From Multifurca ochricompacta (taxonomy: Eukaryota; Basidiomycota; Agaricomycetes; Russulales; Russulaceae), in NCBI GenBank assembly GCA_022496185.1, contig WTXG01000133.1:1-64000 (forward strand): 64,000 nucleotides of DNA, written 5' to 3'. Of the stretch, positions 20,988 to 33,580 are shown in pieces. Position 1 is the first letter of the stretch. The number at the start of each line of letters is the position of its first letter. Below the pieces are notes generated by a model. It saw only the letters and a list, made by a program, of their open reading frames with translations, was not told the DNA's origin and searched no databases. The position numbers and the translations under genes are program-made.

Positions 20988-23900
20988 CTACACGTTGATC
21001 CTCGCACCGTGCTCGATCAACAATTTCTCGATCTCCACATGTCCTCTGGATGCCACTGCCTGCAGAGCATGTCCATAAATGCCGCCCTCCGCATTGAGAT
21101 CAGCGCCATGGTCTAGCAGCCATTTCACCATCTCCAAATGTCCATTGTATGCCGCTGCGTGCAGAGCATATCCAAATTCGCCGCCCTCCGCATTGAGATC
21201 AGCGCCATGGTCTAGCAGCCATTTCACCATCTCCAAATGTCCATTTTCTGCCGCTACCTGCAGAGCATATCCATAATTGCCGGCCTTCGCGTTGAGATCA
21301 GCGCCATGGTCTAGCAGCCATTTCACGATCCCCAAATGTCCATTGTATGCCGCTGCGTGCAGAGCATATCCAAATTCGCCGCCCTCCGCATTGAGATCAG
21401 CGCCATGGTCTAGCAGCCATTTCACGATCTCCAAATGTCCACGGAGTGCCGCTGCGTGCAGAGCATATCCATAATTGCCGGCCTTCGCATTGAGATCAGC
21501 GCCATGGTCTAGCAGCCATTTCACGATCCCCAAATGTCCATTGTATGCCGCTGCGTGCAGAGCATATCCAAAATTGCCGCCCTCCGCATTGAGATCAGCG
21601 CCATGGTCTAGCAGCCATTTCACCATCTCCAAATGTCCACGGAGTGCCGCTGCGTGCAGAGCATATCCATAATTGCCGGCCTTCGCATTGAGATCAGCGC
21701 CATGGTCTAGCAGCCATTTCACCATCTCCAAATGTCCATTGTATGCCACTGCGTGCAGAGCATATCCAAAACGGCCGCCCTCCGCATTGAGATCAGCGCC
21801 ATGGTCTAGCAGCCATTTCACGATCCCCAAATGTCCATTTTCTGCCGCTACCTGCAGAGCATATCCATCATTGCCGGCCTTCGCATTGAGATCAGCGCCA
21901 TGGTCTAGCAGCCATTTCACGATCTCCAAATGTCCACGGAGTGCCGCTGCCTGCAGAGCATATCCAAAATTGCCGCCCTCCGCATTGAGATCAGCGCCAT
22001 GGTCTAGCAGCCATTTCACGATCTCCAAATGTCCACGGAGTGCCGCTGCCTGCAGAGCATATCCATAATGGCCGCCCTCCGCATTGAGATCAGCGCCATG
22101 GTCTAGCAGCCATTTCACGATCTCCAAATGTCCACGGAGTGCCGCTGCCTGCAGAGCATATCCATAATGGCCGCCCTCCGCATTGAGATCAGCGCCATGG
22201 TCTAGCAGCCATTTCACGATCCCCAAATGTCCATTGTATGCCGCTGCGTGCAGAGCATATCCAAATTCGCCGCCCTCCGCATTGAGATCAGCGCCATGGT
22301 CTAGCAGCCATTTCACCATCTCCATTTGGCCAATTACACATGCCGCTTTCAACGGTGTATCATATCCTCCACCTCGAGAATTCACACTCCCAGGTTGCTT
22401 AATCTCCAGATATTCCACCAGCGCAGGGAAGCCGCAGAGAGCCGCGTAGTATATTGGGTGTACCGAAGTGTTTTCTGTCCCTATCCCCCGGGGCTTTTCC
22501 GGGTCTTGTATTCCAATCCAAGCTCGGAAATGGGTCTTGTCTGGGTCAAACAACGTTTCCATTCCATCTCGTACATCCAAGGAGACATCCTTGAATTGTG
22601 CGTGATTGACCCAGTGTTCTGCCGCATATCGAGACAACGGGAAATTCTTGATAGTATTAGTGTCCGTGGTCTTGTCGAATCCGAGCAGCGTGCTCAGGCA
22701 TGTCTGCGCAAGCACCCTATGCGATTCTTTGGGGAGAACATGGTAGCGCCTTTCCGTCGATCCTGCCAGCCGGTCTGAGGTCAGGAATTCCCGCACAGAG
22801 AAGTGCGCAAACTGTACAACATGACTCTCTTCCTCTTCCTCTTCCTCTTCGTCATCGACGTGACTGACAATGACAACCAAGCTGGAGCATGTGGACAGTA
22901 CAGTTCCGTCAGAGTCCGGGTTTCGCCAAGTTACATCATGCTTTGGCAAATTGCCAGCATCGAAATCGAATTCAAGCATCGTCGCAACCTCCTCGACTCG
23001 GAGTGGACGAGAAGAGAACGCAAGGCATTGGAATAGGCGATGGGCAAACTTCCAGTCCTTCTCGTCAATCCTCCGTAGCGTGGCCTCATATGTTTCATCC
23101 AGTGTTTCTGGGAGTGATTCGAGCGTCGAATAGAAGTTCCTCGGTTGACAGCGGCGCAGTGTCTCCAGTTGGCAGAAAACCCATCTAAACCTACACCACG
23201 ACATGAATAATGATCGCGAAATAAATATTCGTTTTGGTTTGAAGCTTACATTCCATTTGCCTTTTCCGAGAGCATATCTATCACGAGTTTCTTTCTCTCT
23301 GCCTCCCACACCCTCATTTTGAGGTCCGTGTTGACCGTCGAGTGGATATATTCGAAGATGTCCCGCGTTTGCCCACCTTCCGCATGAAGAGATACAGGAC
23401 AATGCACCAGCTCCGTAAAGGCTGACTGAATGTCTGGTTCGGGGCGGCTAGTAACGCAGATCCTTAAATTTGCGAGGCGGAGGTCGACGAGGTCTTTTAT
23501 AAGTTTCAATACTTCTTCGCGTTTAGACGGCATTCCAGAGAGAGGACATTCGTCAAGAGCATCAATGATGATGTAGATTTCGTCCTGAACAGGGGTTGCA
23601 AGCATGGTCTTCAAACATCCCGCAAGAACGTTCTCGTCTGGCTGCTTCCGGCCATTATCATGTTTCGAGTACAATTCTGAGACGATGGAACGATAGGCAT
23701 CTGACTGGGGATATAGCTGTATCAAGAGCGAGGACAGTAGACCACGGATGTTTTGCTTTTCCTTGTCTCGAAAGTCGCAATAAAAGTATCCCAAGTTGGC
23801 AGATCCAGCATTACGCAGACGCTGGACATCCTCAACAACGGTGGAACTGATCATTCGGATGAGTGCTGGCGATACCCTATAATGCTAGGCAAACGTACCA

Positions 23901-25067
23901 AAGGATGCTCTTGCCAGATCCCGCTTTCAAGAAAAGACCGTCAGCAACAAGAAGCACTCAAATAGCGCAGTCACCCTACCATTCCCATTTAACCACAGAA
24001 GCGAACCCTCCGATTTCCATTCCTTGAATCTTTCACCTTCAACGAACCACTTGGCGGTTCCCTCATGGTAAAGTTTCCGCGCAATGTTGTGATTTGTAGA
24101 TGGGTCAGGAGGTGACAGCCATGTCTGGATATTCTTGTCCATCTGATCGTCTGGAAAGAATGCCTTAGCTGCGTTGTCTATAATGTTACTATGAAAGGGA
24201 GGACGAACACAATATCTTGTTCACATTACCAAACGTGTGAGCCGCTACGGTGAGAGACTCTTCCTGGGTCAATTTGTCCAACTTCTGAAGGGCGTCCTGG
24301 ACCTCATTATCTCCTATCAGCATCCGTCCGTACGCCCCTGCCAAATGTTTAATCGCGGGAACATGAAAACGGGAATTCACTCACAGAGTCGTCCTTGTTG
24401 AATCTGTTTCGTCGCCAGAGCAAGAATGGTGAGCAGTTCCGCCATCGTCTTGACGAGGATCTCAACCATGGACTCGGTAAATGGGGTCTCAGGGGAAGTG
24501 TAAATCTTGAGGCGGATGAGAAAACCTTGCATGGATTCAAAGAGGTTGAGTAGAGAATCATAATCATCACTGAGCTTCTTTGATGCCTTGGTATGAAAGT
24601 GAGATGACTGGTTGGAAGCAAGGGAGTGAGATACGGACAGAGAGAAGGACATCAATGGCAGAAAATATGGCCTGTGCGGGTGGAAACACCTGAAATAGAA
24701 CATGCTATAAGCCGGTCATAGCGAATGGGTCACACAGATTAGGACTCACGGAACCAATACCATTTACGAGTGGTGCGCAGTTCGTGAGGGCGAGGAGTAT
24801 ATTCACTGTTGGTTTAAGTCCCCTTAGGAGCCGCGTCTTGTGATTTCCGTTCTGAAATATGTTAAATCGAGACGATCCTCCTCGAAGTACGTCGATGACG
24901 GCGTCCGCGTTGTCGCATCCTTTCAGCTTATTGAGAAGCTGGTGTTCGGACAGATTTATGCCTGTGTTTGTAAGATACTGATGCAGAGCGGCATCTAGGA
25001 TGAGCTTGAAATGAGAAGAGGAGGCAATTGTCGGAATATGTGTACGAGGAACTGAAGCTGAAGACAT
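20988..25067 (-). CDS. Goodbye-NACHT-ankyrin STAND protein, copy 2 (8 exons, 1233 aa)
   Basis: Proposed exons: 25067-24750, 24689-24639, 24586-24385, 24337-24230, 24177-23980, 23923-23899, 23846-23250, 23190-20988. They give 3702 nt in frame with GT-AG introns like gene 1. The Goodbye domain, NAGSGKSIL on a 25-nt exon, IYIIIDALDE and RICVTSRPEPD are all intact. Differences from gene 1: fourteen ankyrin repeats instead of eleven; an acidic microsatellite run (DDEEEEEEEES) where gene 1 has DDEGEES; and scattered substitutions. The open frame also runs through the last intron from 23402, but the spliced form joins NGM to FRWVFCQ as in gene 1. Both copies being intact suggests both are under selection or that the duplication is recent. 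Confidence 0.9.
20991..22367 (-). repeat. Fourteen near-identical 99-bp ankyrin repeats (gene 2)
   Basis: Thirteen full units and a 30-residue cap. Several units are almost identical to one another (for example two consecutive HYGYALQAAALRGHLEIV units). Linker types AEGG and AKAG alternate in the distal half, which suggests multi-repeat blocks were copied. DLNA dominates here, whereas DVNA dominates in gene 1, so repeats have homogenised within each gene after duplication. Confidence 0.9.
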
Positions 25068-25654
25068 GAAGCTAGACTGGGTTATGGGGAAGAGTAAACG
25101 GCGGCGGATGGTTATCGATGGATTATGTATAGATAGACGCCTAAACGAAGATAGACGCTGGGATGTAGAGGTGACAAAAGGCAACATAGATACCGCATCT
25201 TGGAGGACCAGTGGACTGAGCGTTGCAGAAGCGGCACCAGAACGGGCCATGAGTGATATTTCCTCAGCCCTAATACTAGATGATCAATGCACAAGGATCG
25301 AGAGAGAGATAAATTGCTGCATTATGACACGTTCCGTTTCAGAAACATTGTGTAAAACTTGTCCGATATCGATCATTCGGCTCGCCTTGCTCACATGCAC
25401 ATTCTCAAAGTTTGACTGGGTATCTATTCAACTACAAATGGCTGATCTAACAACACAACCAGTCTAATACTACTAAGGCCCCAGTAGGGCGTTCTGCTCA
25501 TTCCCCTTCTAATGAAGGCACGGCCGTGCGACGGCAAGCAAAGCCCCACAAACTTCCGTGCATGACAGCAAACACAAACAAAAACACGACTAGTACGACC
25601 CCAAGCCTGCTTCACATCACACCTACACCTACACCTCGACGAACTCCGACCGGC
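25068..25654. other. Upstream region of NACHT-ankyrin gene 2
   Basis: The counterpart of 13434-14019 with few differences. Nothing coding is recognised. Confidence 0.4.
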
Positions 25655-26136
25655 ACATCCGAGCGTAGCTTCCAGTCCCGACTAGCAGACGATATGGAAC
25701 CCTTAGTGCCAGCTTCGTCGATAGCAACAATTTCTTCGGGTGTGAGTTCCGCTAGTTGAAGGATGCATAGGTACTCGTCTCATCGGGTGCGCCTCCCATC
25801 GAGTGCGCCCACGTGAAGATCACCTGAGCCAATATACCTCCGATCCTAGCTGCGATCCTAGCGAGTGTGGGGTCGATGAGTCCACCAGGAAATGTTGAAA
25901 TAGGACTTCCAAATAAAAAAAAAACCCCGTTTGTCGTTACTTGGCGGAACTAGGAAGGGAAAGGGGGAGGGTGGGGAGTCAGAAACTCACGCGAGGCTGC
26001 CGTAGACCTCGGTCACGATGGCATGCTTCGCCGAAAACTCCAGCACGTCCTTCCACGAAGCGTAATTGTACAGATGAAGCCGGATCTGGTCACTCCCTCC
26101 CTCTCTCCCGCACCTGGTTCACAGCAGGGACCCTCT

Positions 26137-28023
26137 TGATAAGATTATGGGGGCCAGATAGGGGTACACGCGTGTAAAAATAGGAAAAAGAATACAATGC
26201 TCTCTTGATTCGCTTTTTCAAGCCTTTTTTATACAATTTACACTACAGTTAATTTCAATACAAGTATGAGAGTTTTGTAAATAGGGGTTAAGTAAATGAG
26301 ACATTTTATCTTGTGACTTTTTCAATTTGTCGCGCTTGTATCAGTTAGATAAAATAATCAAAATAAAATAAATGTTAATCTTGTAATTGTAAACTTTTAA
26401 CCATAGAGTCTGTAGAATCAAATGTGAGTAGTGATTGTCAAGGGGTTTCATACCCGCGTGGGTAAGCGCCACGGGTTTTGCCGGGTACAGGTATGGGTAT
26501 ACAGCTCCCAACCCATGGAAACCCGTACCCGCGCGGCGGGTTTGGCGGGTATAGGCGCCAATTATGCATTGACAAGATCAGTAGAATTTCCGAGATAAAA
26601 CACATCTGCAGCCACAACAATACAAGATCTCGTCTGATGTATGCTACAGGGTGGCGTTAAATATGTTCTAGTATTATCCTAAAAAATATCAAAGCAGATC
26701 AACGGTGCGATGTAAAATAAAATCCTTATCAGTGATCCACTTTCTTGAAAACCATGATACATCTGTTTTATTAACGCGCGACCAATTCTGCCGGTCTGGC
26801 ACTATCTAAAATACACTCTAGACTAATATAGACTATTCTATAATCTAATTATCAAATTACTTTATTGAAACAAGGCCCACGTGTGTCTACAAGCTGCATG
26901 GGGCAGCGACTACATTGCATCGCATGGTGGTCTGACCTCCTTCCTATTAAGGAAGGTTGACTTAAACACGCAGAAATGTGCATCCAGGGACTAGGACAGT
27001 CGTGCTTGTATGAAATGAAACCAGAATAATAAAATAATAATGTAAATAAAGGATCCATTTAATCTTCTGAACATAAACCAACAATTTTTGAGGAATCTTG
27101 AGTAGCCATAAATGAACGCATTGTGTCCAAGTGCTTATCTCCTTGACCGGGATGGCCCGGGCCATTTACCCGAAATGCGCAGAAATCCAAAGAACAGTCG
27201 CACTTGTATAAAATTGAAACCAGAATAATAAAATAAAAATGGAATAATAAATTATCTTAATCTTATGAACATAAAATAGGAATCTTTGAGGGATCTTGAG
27301 TAGCCATAAATGAACGCGTTGTGTCCAAGTGCATATCTCCTTGACCGGGATCTCCCGGGCCGGATGTCCGAAATGCGCGATGCAAGTAAAGAACTTGCAC
27401 ACGTTTCATTTTATGGGTAACCCAGGTATCAAAACAATTATCCAGGGGTTACCCCTACCAATTTCTATGTGTTCGTCAATTTTTTTTGCATTCTGTGTGG
27501 TTATCTGACAGGCTTTTCATCAATGTTCTATAACATCCTATCTAATCATCACTGTATACTGGATTTTAGTTGTGCTTGTATAAAATTGAAAGCAGAATAA
27601 TAAAATAAGAATGGAACAATTAATTATCTTAATCTTCTGAACATAAAACAAGAGTCATTGAGGGATCTTAAGCAGCCGCAAATGAACGCGTTGTGTATCT
27701 TCTTGGTCCGGGAAGGCCTGGGCCAGTTATCCGAAATGCGCGATGCAAGTAAAGAACTTGCACGCGTTTTCACGGGTGACCCGTGGGTAACCCGCGGGTT
27801 ACCCATACCCATAGTGACGGGTACGGGTACGGGTACAGGTACCAATGAGGATACCCCAGGGTTACCCCTGCCAATCACTAAATGTGAGACACAAACAAGA
27901 TCGAAGTTCATCGCCCCTGAGGGGCGCGCCAAAAATTAATTGTTCTAGCCAAAGGCTAGAACTTTTGACGACTGTGGTGCGCTTTTGCGCTCCTCCAGGT
28001 CGTCGATGGATCGTAATCCATCA
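26137..28023 (-). repeat. 3' LTR of copia-1, split by an hAT element
   Basis: LTR halves 26137-26428 and 27889-28023 flank the hAT insertion. The LTR begins and ends TG...CA on the minus strand. Against the 5' LTR I count five differences, all CpG transitions. Confidence 0.95.
26429..27880. mobile_element. Non-autonomous hAT element, copy A
   Basis: 1452 bp with ends TAGTGATTG and CAATCACTA. The perfect 8-bp target duplication AATGTGAG lies at 26421-26428 and 27881-27888. The sister LTR at about 39940-39948 keeps the empty site. There is no transposase. The interior has subterminal runs of GGGTACG/CCCGTAC and three direct repeats of about 190 bp, each with GCAAGTAAAGAACTTGCA-type palindromes or GAGTAGCCATAAATGAACGC-like blocks. 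Copy B lies at 58247-59667 in the opposite orientation. Confidence 0.92.
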
Positions 28024-30386
28024 CTCCCCCACAAGCGCGACGCAGGCCCAGGGAGGAGTTATGATAATCTGTCTTCCACTTTGGAAGAGCTTTAGTCAAA
28101 ATATCTGCTGTCATTTGATCAGTTGGACAGTAGATTAAGTTGAGCATGCCATTAGATATCACATCACGAATGAAGTGATATCGTATGTCGATATGTTTTG
28201 TTCTTGCGTGATAATTATCCTCGGTGGCTAGTTTTATCACAGCCTGATTGTCGCAATAGAGCGGGGTGGATGCAATAAAACTTGGGAAGAGCTCATGAAT
28301 GAGCTTGCGAAGCCAAATGGCTTCTTTTGCTGCGTGCGTCGCGGTGACGTATTCCGATTCAGCAGTAGACAGAGTTACGAGTTCTTGTTTTCTCGAACTC
28401 CAAGATATAGCCCTGCCATCGATCAGAAAAGCGTAGCCGGAGATGGCATGCCTATGGTCTTGGCTGGCTCCATCTGCGTCTGTGTACCCTATCAGATCAT
28501 GGCGTTTGCCACCATATGTCAGCTCGATATTCCTAGTGCCAGAAAGATACCGGAAGATCCGTTTAACGGCTTCCCAGTGTAATCGGCCTGGATTTTCGAG
28601 GAAGCGCGACAGAGTCGAAACGGCAAATGCTATGTCTGGGTGGGTACCAACTGAGGCATACATCAGACTTCCCATTGCCTCGCGGTAAGGGATTTTCATC
28701 ATTTCGGCGGTGTCGGCTTGATTTTGCAGTGAATCGTTACGTGAATATTCTACTCTGGGTACCATAGCTGTATTATTTGGTTTTACGTCGTCGAGCTTGA
28801 ATCGTGAAAGGATTGAAGTAATATATTGTGCTTGCGAAAGGGAAATTGTTTGCGCTGATCTATCACGAGTTATTTTAATACCTAATAGCCAATGAATAGG
28901 TCCTAGGTCCGTGATGGAATATCGATCGTTTAATTTCATTTTGTATTCTGCGATTAATTTGCTCGAGCTGCCTGTAAAGGCGCAGTCGTCGACGTGGATG
29001 GCAAGGATTAACAGGTGTCCTGCCACGTGAGCGTAAAAGACCCCTGGATCTGCGCAGCTAACGCAGAAACCCAGGTCAGTCAATGCACGTGAGAGTGTGT
29101 CATACCATTTTTGCCCGGCCTGTTTTAATCCATATAGCAACTTACGTAGTCGCATAACTTCGTCGTTGTTGTTTTCATATGCTGGTGGCGCTTGCATGTA
29201 GATTTCTTCATTACTATCCAGCTCTCCATTTAAATAGGCGCCATTAAAGTCGAAAGATTCGATATCCCAATCGAATCACGCTGCCAGGGCTAAGATGGTG
29301 CGAAAGCTGCTAAGTTTAGCGACAGGGGAGAAGGTATCAAAATAGTCAACACCGTAGACCTGTGTGAATCCTCGGGCAACAAGTCTCGCTTTGTATTTGT
29401 CAATTGTACTGTCGGCTTTGCATTTGATACGGAAAACCCATTTTGACCCGATGATGTTTTTATTCTGTGGACGCGGCACTGTGATCCACGTTTCAGCCTT
29501 CTGTAGCGTTGTGATTTCGCGGTCCATAGCCTCCTTCCAAAGAGGCCAGTCTGCGCGTCTTTGTGCTTCGACTAGTGATCTCGGGTCACCTTCAGCATCT
29601 TGAATCGCTGCCACGATGATGTCATCATATCCTGCATGATACGCATAATCTACATTTAGATCAGCAATTGACGCTTCACTTCTTTCCTGAGAATCGGGGT
29701 GATGATATTTGAGCCTGGAAGATATCGTCGAAGATGTCAGAGTGCTTTTACGAGATGATGAACTTTCTGCTGAGCCCTTGTTTTTGCGCTTTTCTGTAAG
29801 TCGTGCAATGCGTTCAGATTTACACATGGGGTCGACTTTCTTCTTTGGCGCGCCGGGTGGTTGTACGATCGCTCTTCCTTTTCCTTTTGAAGTTGATGCG
29901 ACTGGCTCTGTAAGTTGTTCTTCAATTTCGACTTCTTCATCTTCCATCTCTTCTTCCCTGCTATCTGTAGCGACAGGCAGAAGTATAGGCGTGCTGATCG
30001 TAGATGGTGTTTGAAAAGTTTGGGGCATAGATACTGATAATGGCGTCGTAGCTAATGGTGTGTGCGGTGTAGAAATTGTTGATTGTATAGTTGAAACAGG
30101 AGGCGTCGGGAGAGTAGCTGCCGGTGGGATTTGCGTAGTAGCCAAAGGTTGCGAGGTTGCAGTAGCATAGCTTGGAGGCGGTGAGTAAATGGAAATAGTC
30201 GGAGGGACAAACTTGAAGTTTCGTTCCACCGAAACGGTTCGCTTGTCTGGCCAGTACACGCGGGAAGCATGTGTGCTATCTTGATCGTAGCCAACCCATT
30301 GTGCTTCAAGTCCTCGCGCGTTGAGTTTTGAGCCTATGTGGTGGTGAACCCAGATATTTTGTCCCCACTCAGGCACTCTCTCTAAG

Positions 30387-30976
30387 TGTTACGTCCGGTG
30401 TGAGACGTTCTGCACGACTTGTGCGACAGCGTTGTACGTATGTTCAGATAAGAGATCAATAAGACCTCTTGGAGTTCGAGTGGTTGAGTCAAAGTCAACG
30501 GGGCTGTTCCCGAGTGACAATGTTGAGCGGAAGGTGCCAAAAGCACTGAGATGATCGAGTCAAAGGTTCCAAGGGGAAGTCCGGAAGACAAACACCGATG
30601 TATTCAATAAGTCGAGTCTGAAGCTACAGTGTAGTCTACAGCGGGCTTATATACATAATGAGGTGAGCGTCTATTGATAAGAGATATGGAGTCAAGTGGG
30701 CCCGAATATACGAAAGCGGAGGGCGTAAAGCCTGGCTTCTGATAGGGTATTAAGTAAGTGTCCAGTCTTAGAGATAAGAAGATAAGTGATAAGGGAAGGC
30801 ATAAACAAAGTGTAAACAACAGTCATCATATGTAAGCAGCGGTCACGGGGAGGGGAGCAGGGCACATGAGGGATCCCAGGATGGGGACGTAATCAAGAAG
30901 TGAAGGGTAGGTGGAAGGGAAGGGTCCGCAGCAGGGAGAGTGAAGAAAAGTGGGGTACTAGGCCCTAGTCATAACA
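30387..30976 (+). mobile_element. Solo LTR of the 590-bp family, in copia-1 pol
   Basis: Starts TGTTACGTCCGGTG and ends CTAGTCATAACA. The target duplication CTAAG lies at 30382-30386 and 30977-30981. It is related to the solo LTRs at 35275 and 62971. A GGCTTATATACATA-type TATA region is present near 30650 on the minus strand. Confidence 0.9.
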
Positions 30977-32876
30977 CTAAGTTAGGTTTCTCCTGGTAAA
31001 GACGCTCAAATGGTGTGACATTACCGAGCGCTTTGGTAGATGTACGGTTTTTTAACCATACAGCATGATGAATAGCCTCCCCCCATAAATATTTAGGCAG
31101 TTGCGCGTGATGGAGGATGGCGCGCACACGTTCTAGAAGACGGTGGTTTAGAGATTCCGCCATGCCATTGTGTTGCGGAGTATCGTGAGTCATAAGTCGT
31201 CGTTCGGTACCTTGATCTTTCAAAAACTTTGTGAATTCATTACTCATGAATTCACCTCCACGGTCGGATCGCAATCGTCGAATGCGTACTCCGTGCTGTG
31301 TTAAGGCCCAAGCTGCAAAGCTCTTGTATGCTTGCAGTGCCTCATCTTTGCTCTTTAAGAGCTCTAATCTGGTAAATCGCATATAATCATCAGTAAACGT
31401 CACATAATATTTTCACCCTCCAATGGTAGAAGTGGGTGATGGTCCCCACAAGTCAGTGTGGATCTCCTCTCCAAAAGCCTTGGCTGGCGGTGTGGCGCGC
31501 TCCTTCTTTATGGCCTTGCGTGTTAACTTAGCATAATCGCACGAATCGCAATAAAAAGGGGAATGATCGTCTATTAGACGCAGTCTGGTGACTGCATGGC
31601 TGTGAATCAAAGTGCAAATTGCGTCCACTGAGATGTGACTGAGTCGCTTGTGGAGCGTGGGAAGATCTACTTCTTCCGGTATAGCTGCTGCCGCGGTTAG
31701 ATTTGAATGCTCGACTTTATACAATCCATTTGCATTTGCTGCTATACTGCCAATTTGAAGTCCTTTTTCATTTTTGATATTGCAACGACTACCTTGGAAG
31801 GATACTGAATATCCTGCACTCGCGATGCATCCTATGGATACAACGGTAAGTGGAATGTCTGGCACGTGCAAGATATCACGCAAGATAATCGGAGTAGTCG
31901 ATGTTCCATTAGGCACTTCAATCTGAAGATCGCTGGTACCAATGGCATAGAAAAATCGCTTGTCAGCGGCGCTAATTGGTCAAGGGGGAATGGACTGATA
32001 GGAGAGGAATCGATGACGAAAAGGGGAAATGTGCCGCGAGGCACCAGAATCATAAAGCTCGGCTTCACAGGTACTTGCTGCGTTTGCTGTTTCTCGTACT
32101 GATGAATTATTTTGCTCTTCAAAGCTTGTTGTTTCGACGGCCCAGGATTGATGTCTGTCATCGTCTTGTCCATGTTCTCTGTTGCTACAGCGGCATTGTC
32201 ATTGTCGCTCTTGTTTTTCTTCGGCCCTTGGCCTTCTTTCCCTCCTCCTCTGGCCCAGCATTCCACTTTAACATGCCCTTTCTTGTGGCAGTTAAAGCAT
32301 TCGATTTCTCGTTTCTTCTTCTTCTGCTGGGTTCTTGCCACAAATGCCTCATCTTGAGGCGTTTTTCGGAGGAGTCGACGTTCGTACACGTTAAGGGCGG
32401 TACGTTTTACAGCGGCTGGGGTTACGACTTGGTTATTCACGTCGTACGATGTCATGAGGGATTCAATAGGACCGTCGTAGGATGGTGGTAGGGATCCTGA
32501 GATAATGGCGACATATTCAAGGTCGTCTACAACTCTGCCGATAGATGCGAGCTTCTCTCGCATCTCATCCAGCCTGTCAAGGTGAGTTCGAACATTATCT
32601 TCCTCACCGCATTTTGTATTTTGGAATTTTCTTCCCAGGTCTACCATCAAGCTACTCGATCGTCCCTCAAAAAGTGTCGTTAAAATGTCCCACACCGCTT
32701 TTGCGTGCATAGCAGTCTTTATTCGATTAAAGACTGTGTCGGGTATGGACACGGCAATAAGCTGCTTGACAATAGCTCCGTCCGCTGCCCATTTTTGCTC
32801 AGGGGTAAGTCCGCCGACTGTGCCTGCATTGACATAACTTGCTGTAGGATTTTCATTGATAAGAAGCGGCGACAAG

Positions 32877-33224
32877 TGTTGAACCAGAGTACCGGTACAG
32901 AGCTACCGGAGATCGGTCCAACATAAGATTGTGATCATGCGTTTCAGAGATAACGCAGCCAATCACAATCACTTAGATACTTAATGATCCTAATACATCC
33001 AAAAGCGGTCATGTGACTATAATCACATTATAAACGCATTGTACTTACGATTAGATTAATAGCCGATTAGTACATGCAGATGTATATAAAAGCCTATGTA
33101 AATATGCTACAGAAATTAAGTTGCTATCACATCATTAAAAGCATCTAAGCCTCTACACAAACAAGGTGAGATAGAGTAGTAAAGTAGCATCTAAAGTACA
33201 GTCTGCGCCATGCCTGATTCTTCA
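32877..33224 (+). repeat. 5' LTR of copia-2
   Basis: 348 bp, TGTTGAACCAGAG...GATTCTTCA. A TGTATATAAAAGCC TATA box lies at about 33080. Confidence 0.96.
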
Positions 33225-33236
33225 GGTTATGGGCCC
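33225..33236 (+). other. Primer-binding site of copia-2
   Basis: GGTTATGGGCCC, the same half-tRNA initiator-Met type as in the other three copia elements. Confidence 0.85.
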
Positions 33237-33244
33237 TGGTGGGC

Positions 33245-33450
33245 ATCTTGCGCCTCTATGGCTGCAATACATACTTTGCGCCTTTAATGGCTGCAACAAA
33301 ATTATCTGCGCCTTCAATGGCTGCAATAAGTTCCTGCGCCTATATGGCTGCAAAAGTGATGCTACCAGTGAACGAAACGTTCATGCGCCTTTAAGGCTGC
33401 ATAAGGCTATTAAAAAGCTCACCATTTGCGCCTTTATGGCCGCATCAATG
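33245..33450 (+). repeat. Six short leader repeats of copia-2
   Basis: Units of the form TGCGCCTnTATGGCTGCA occur at about 33248, 33278, 33308, 33337, 33384 and 33427 between the primer-binding site and gag. They are spaced irregularly (about 30-50 bp) with unrelated sequence between. Function is not known; a packaging or dimerisation role is possible. Confidence 0.7.
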
Positions 33451-33580
33451 GAGTCTAAAGAGCCTGGGTTTTTGCTTTGTGTTTTGGGTACCGGTTGTCG
33501 CATTCAATGCTGACCATGACTTCTTTTACAGAAATCAACTACTCAAACCCTTTTGTCAAAACCCTTATCACATCCCAACA

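Noticed and set aside
21079..22449. Series of plus-strand 65-131 codon frames with repeated SAPWSSSHFTISKCP-type sequence
   Set aside because: They are the antisense of the 99-bp ankyrin repeats and recur with the same period; no independent support.
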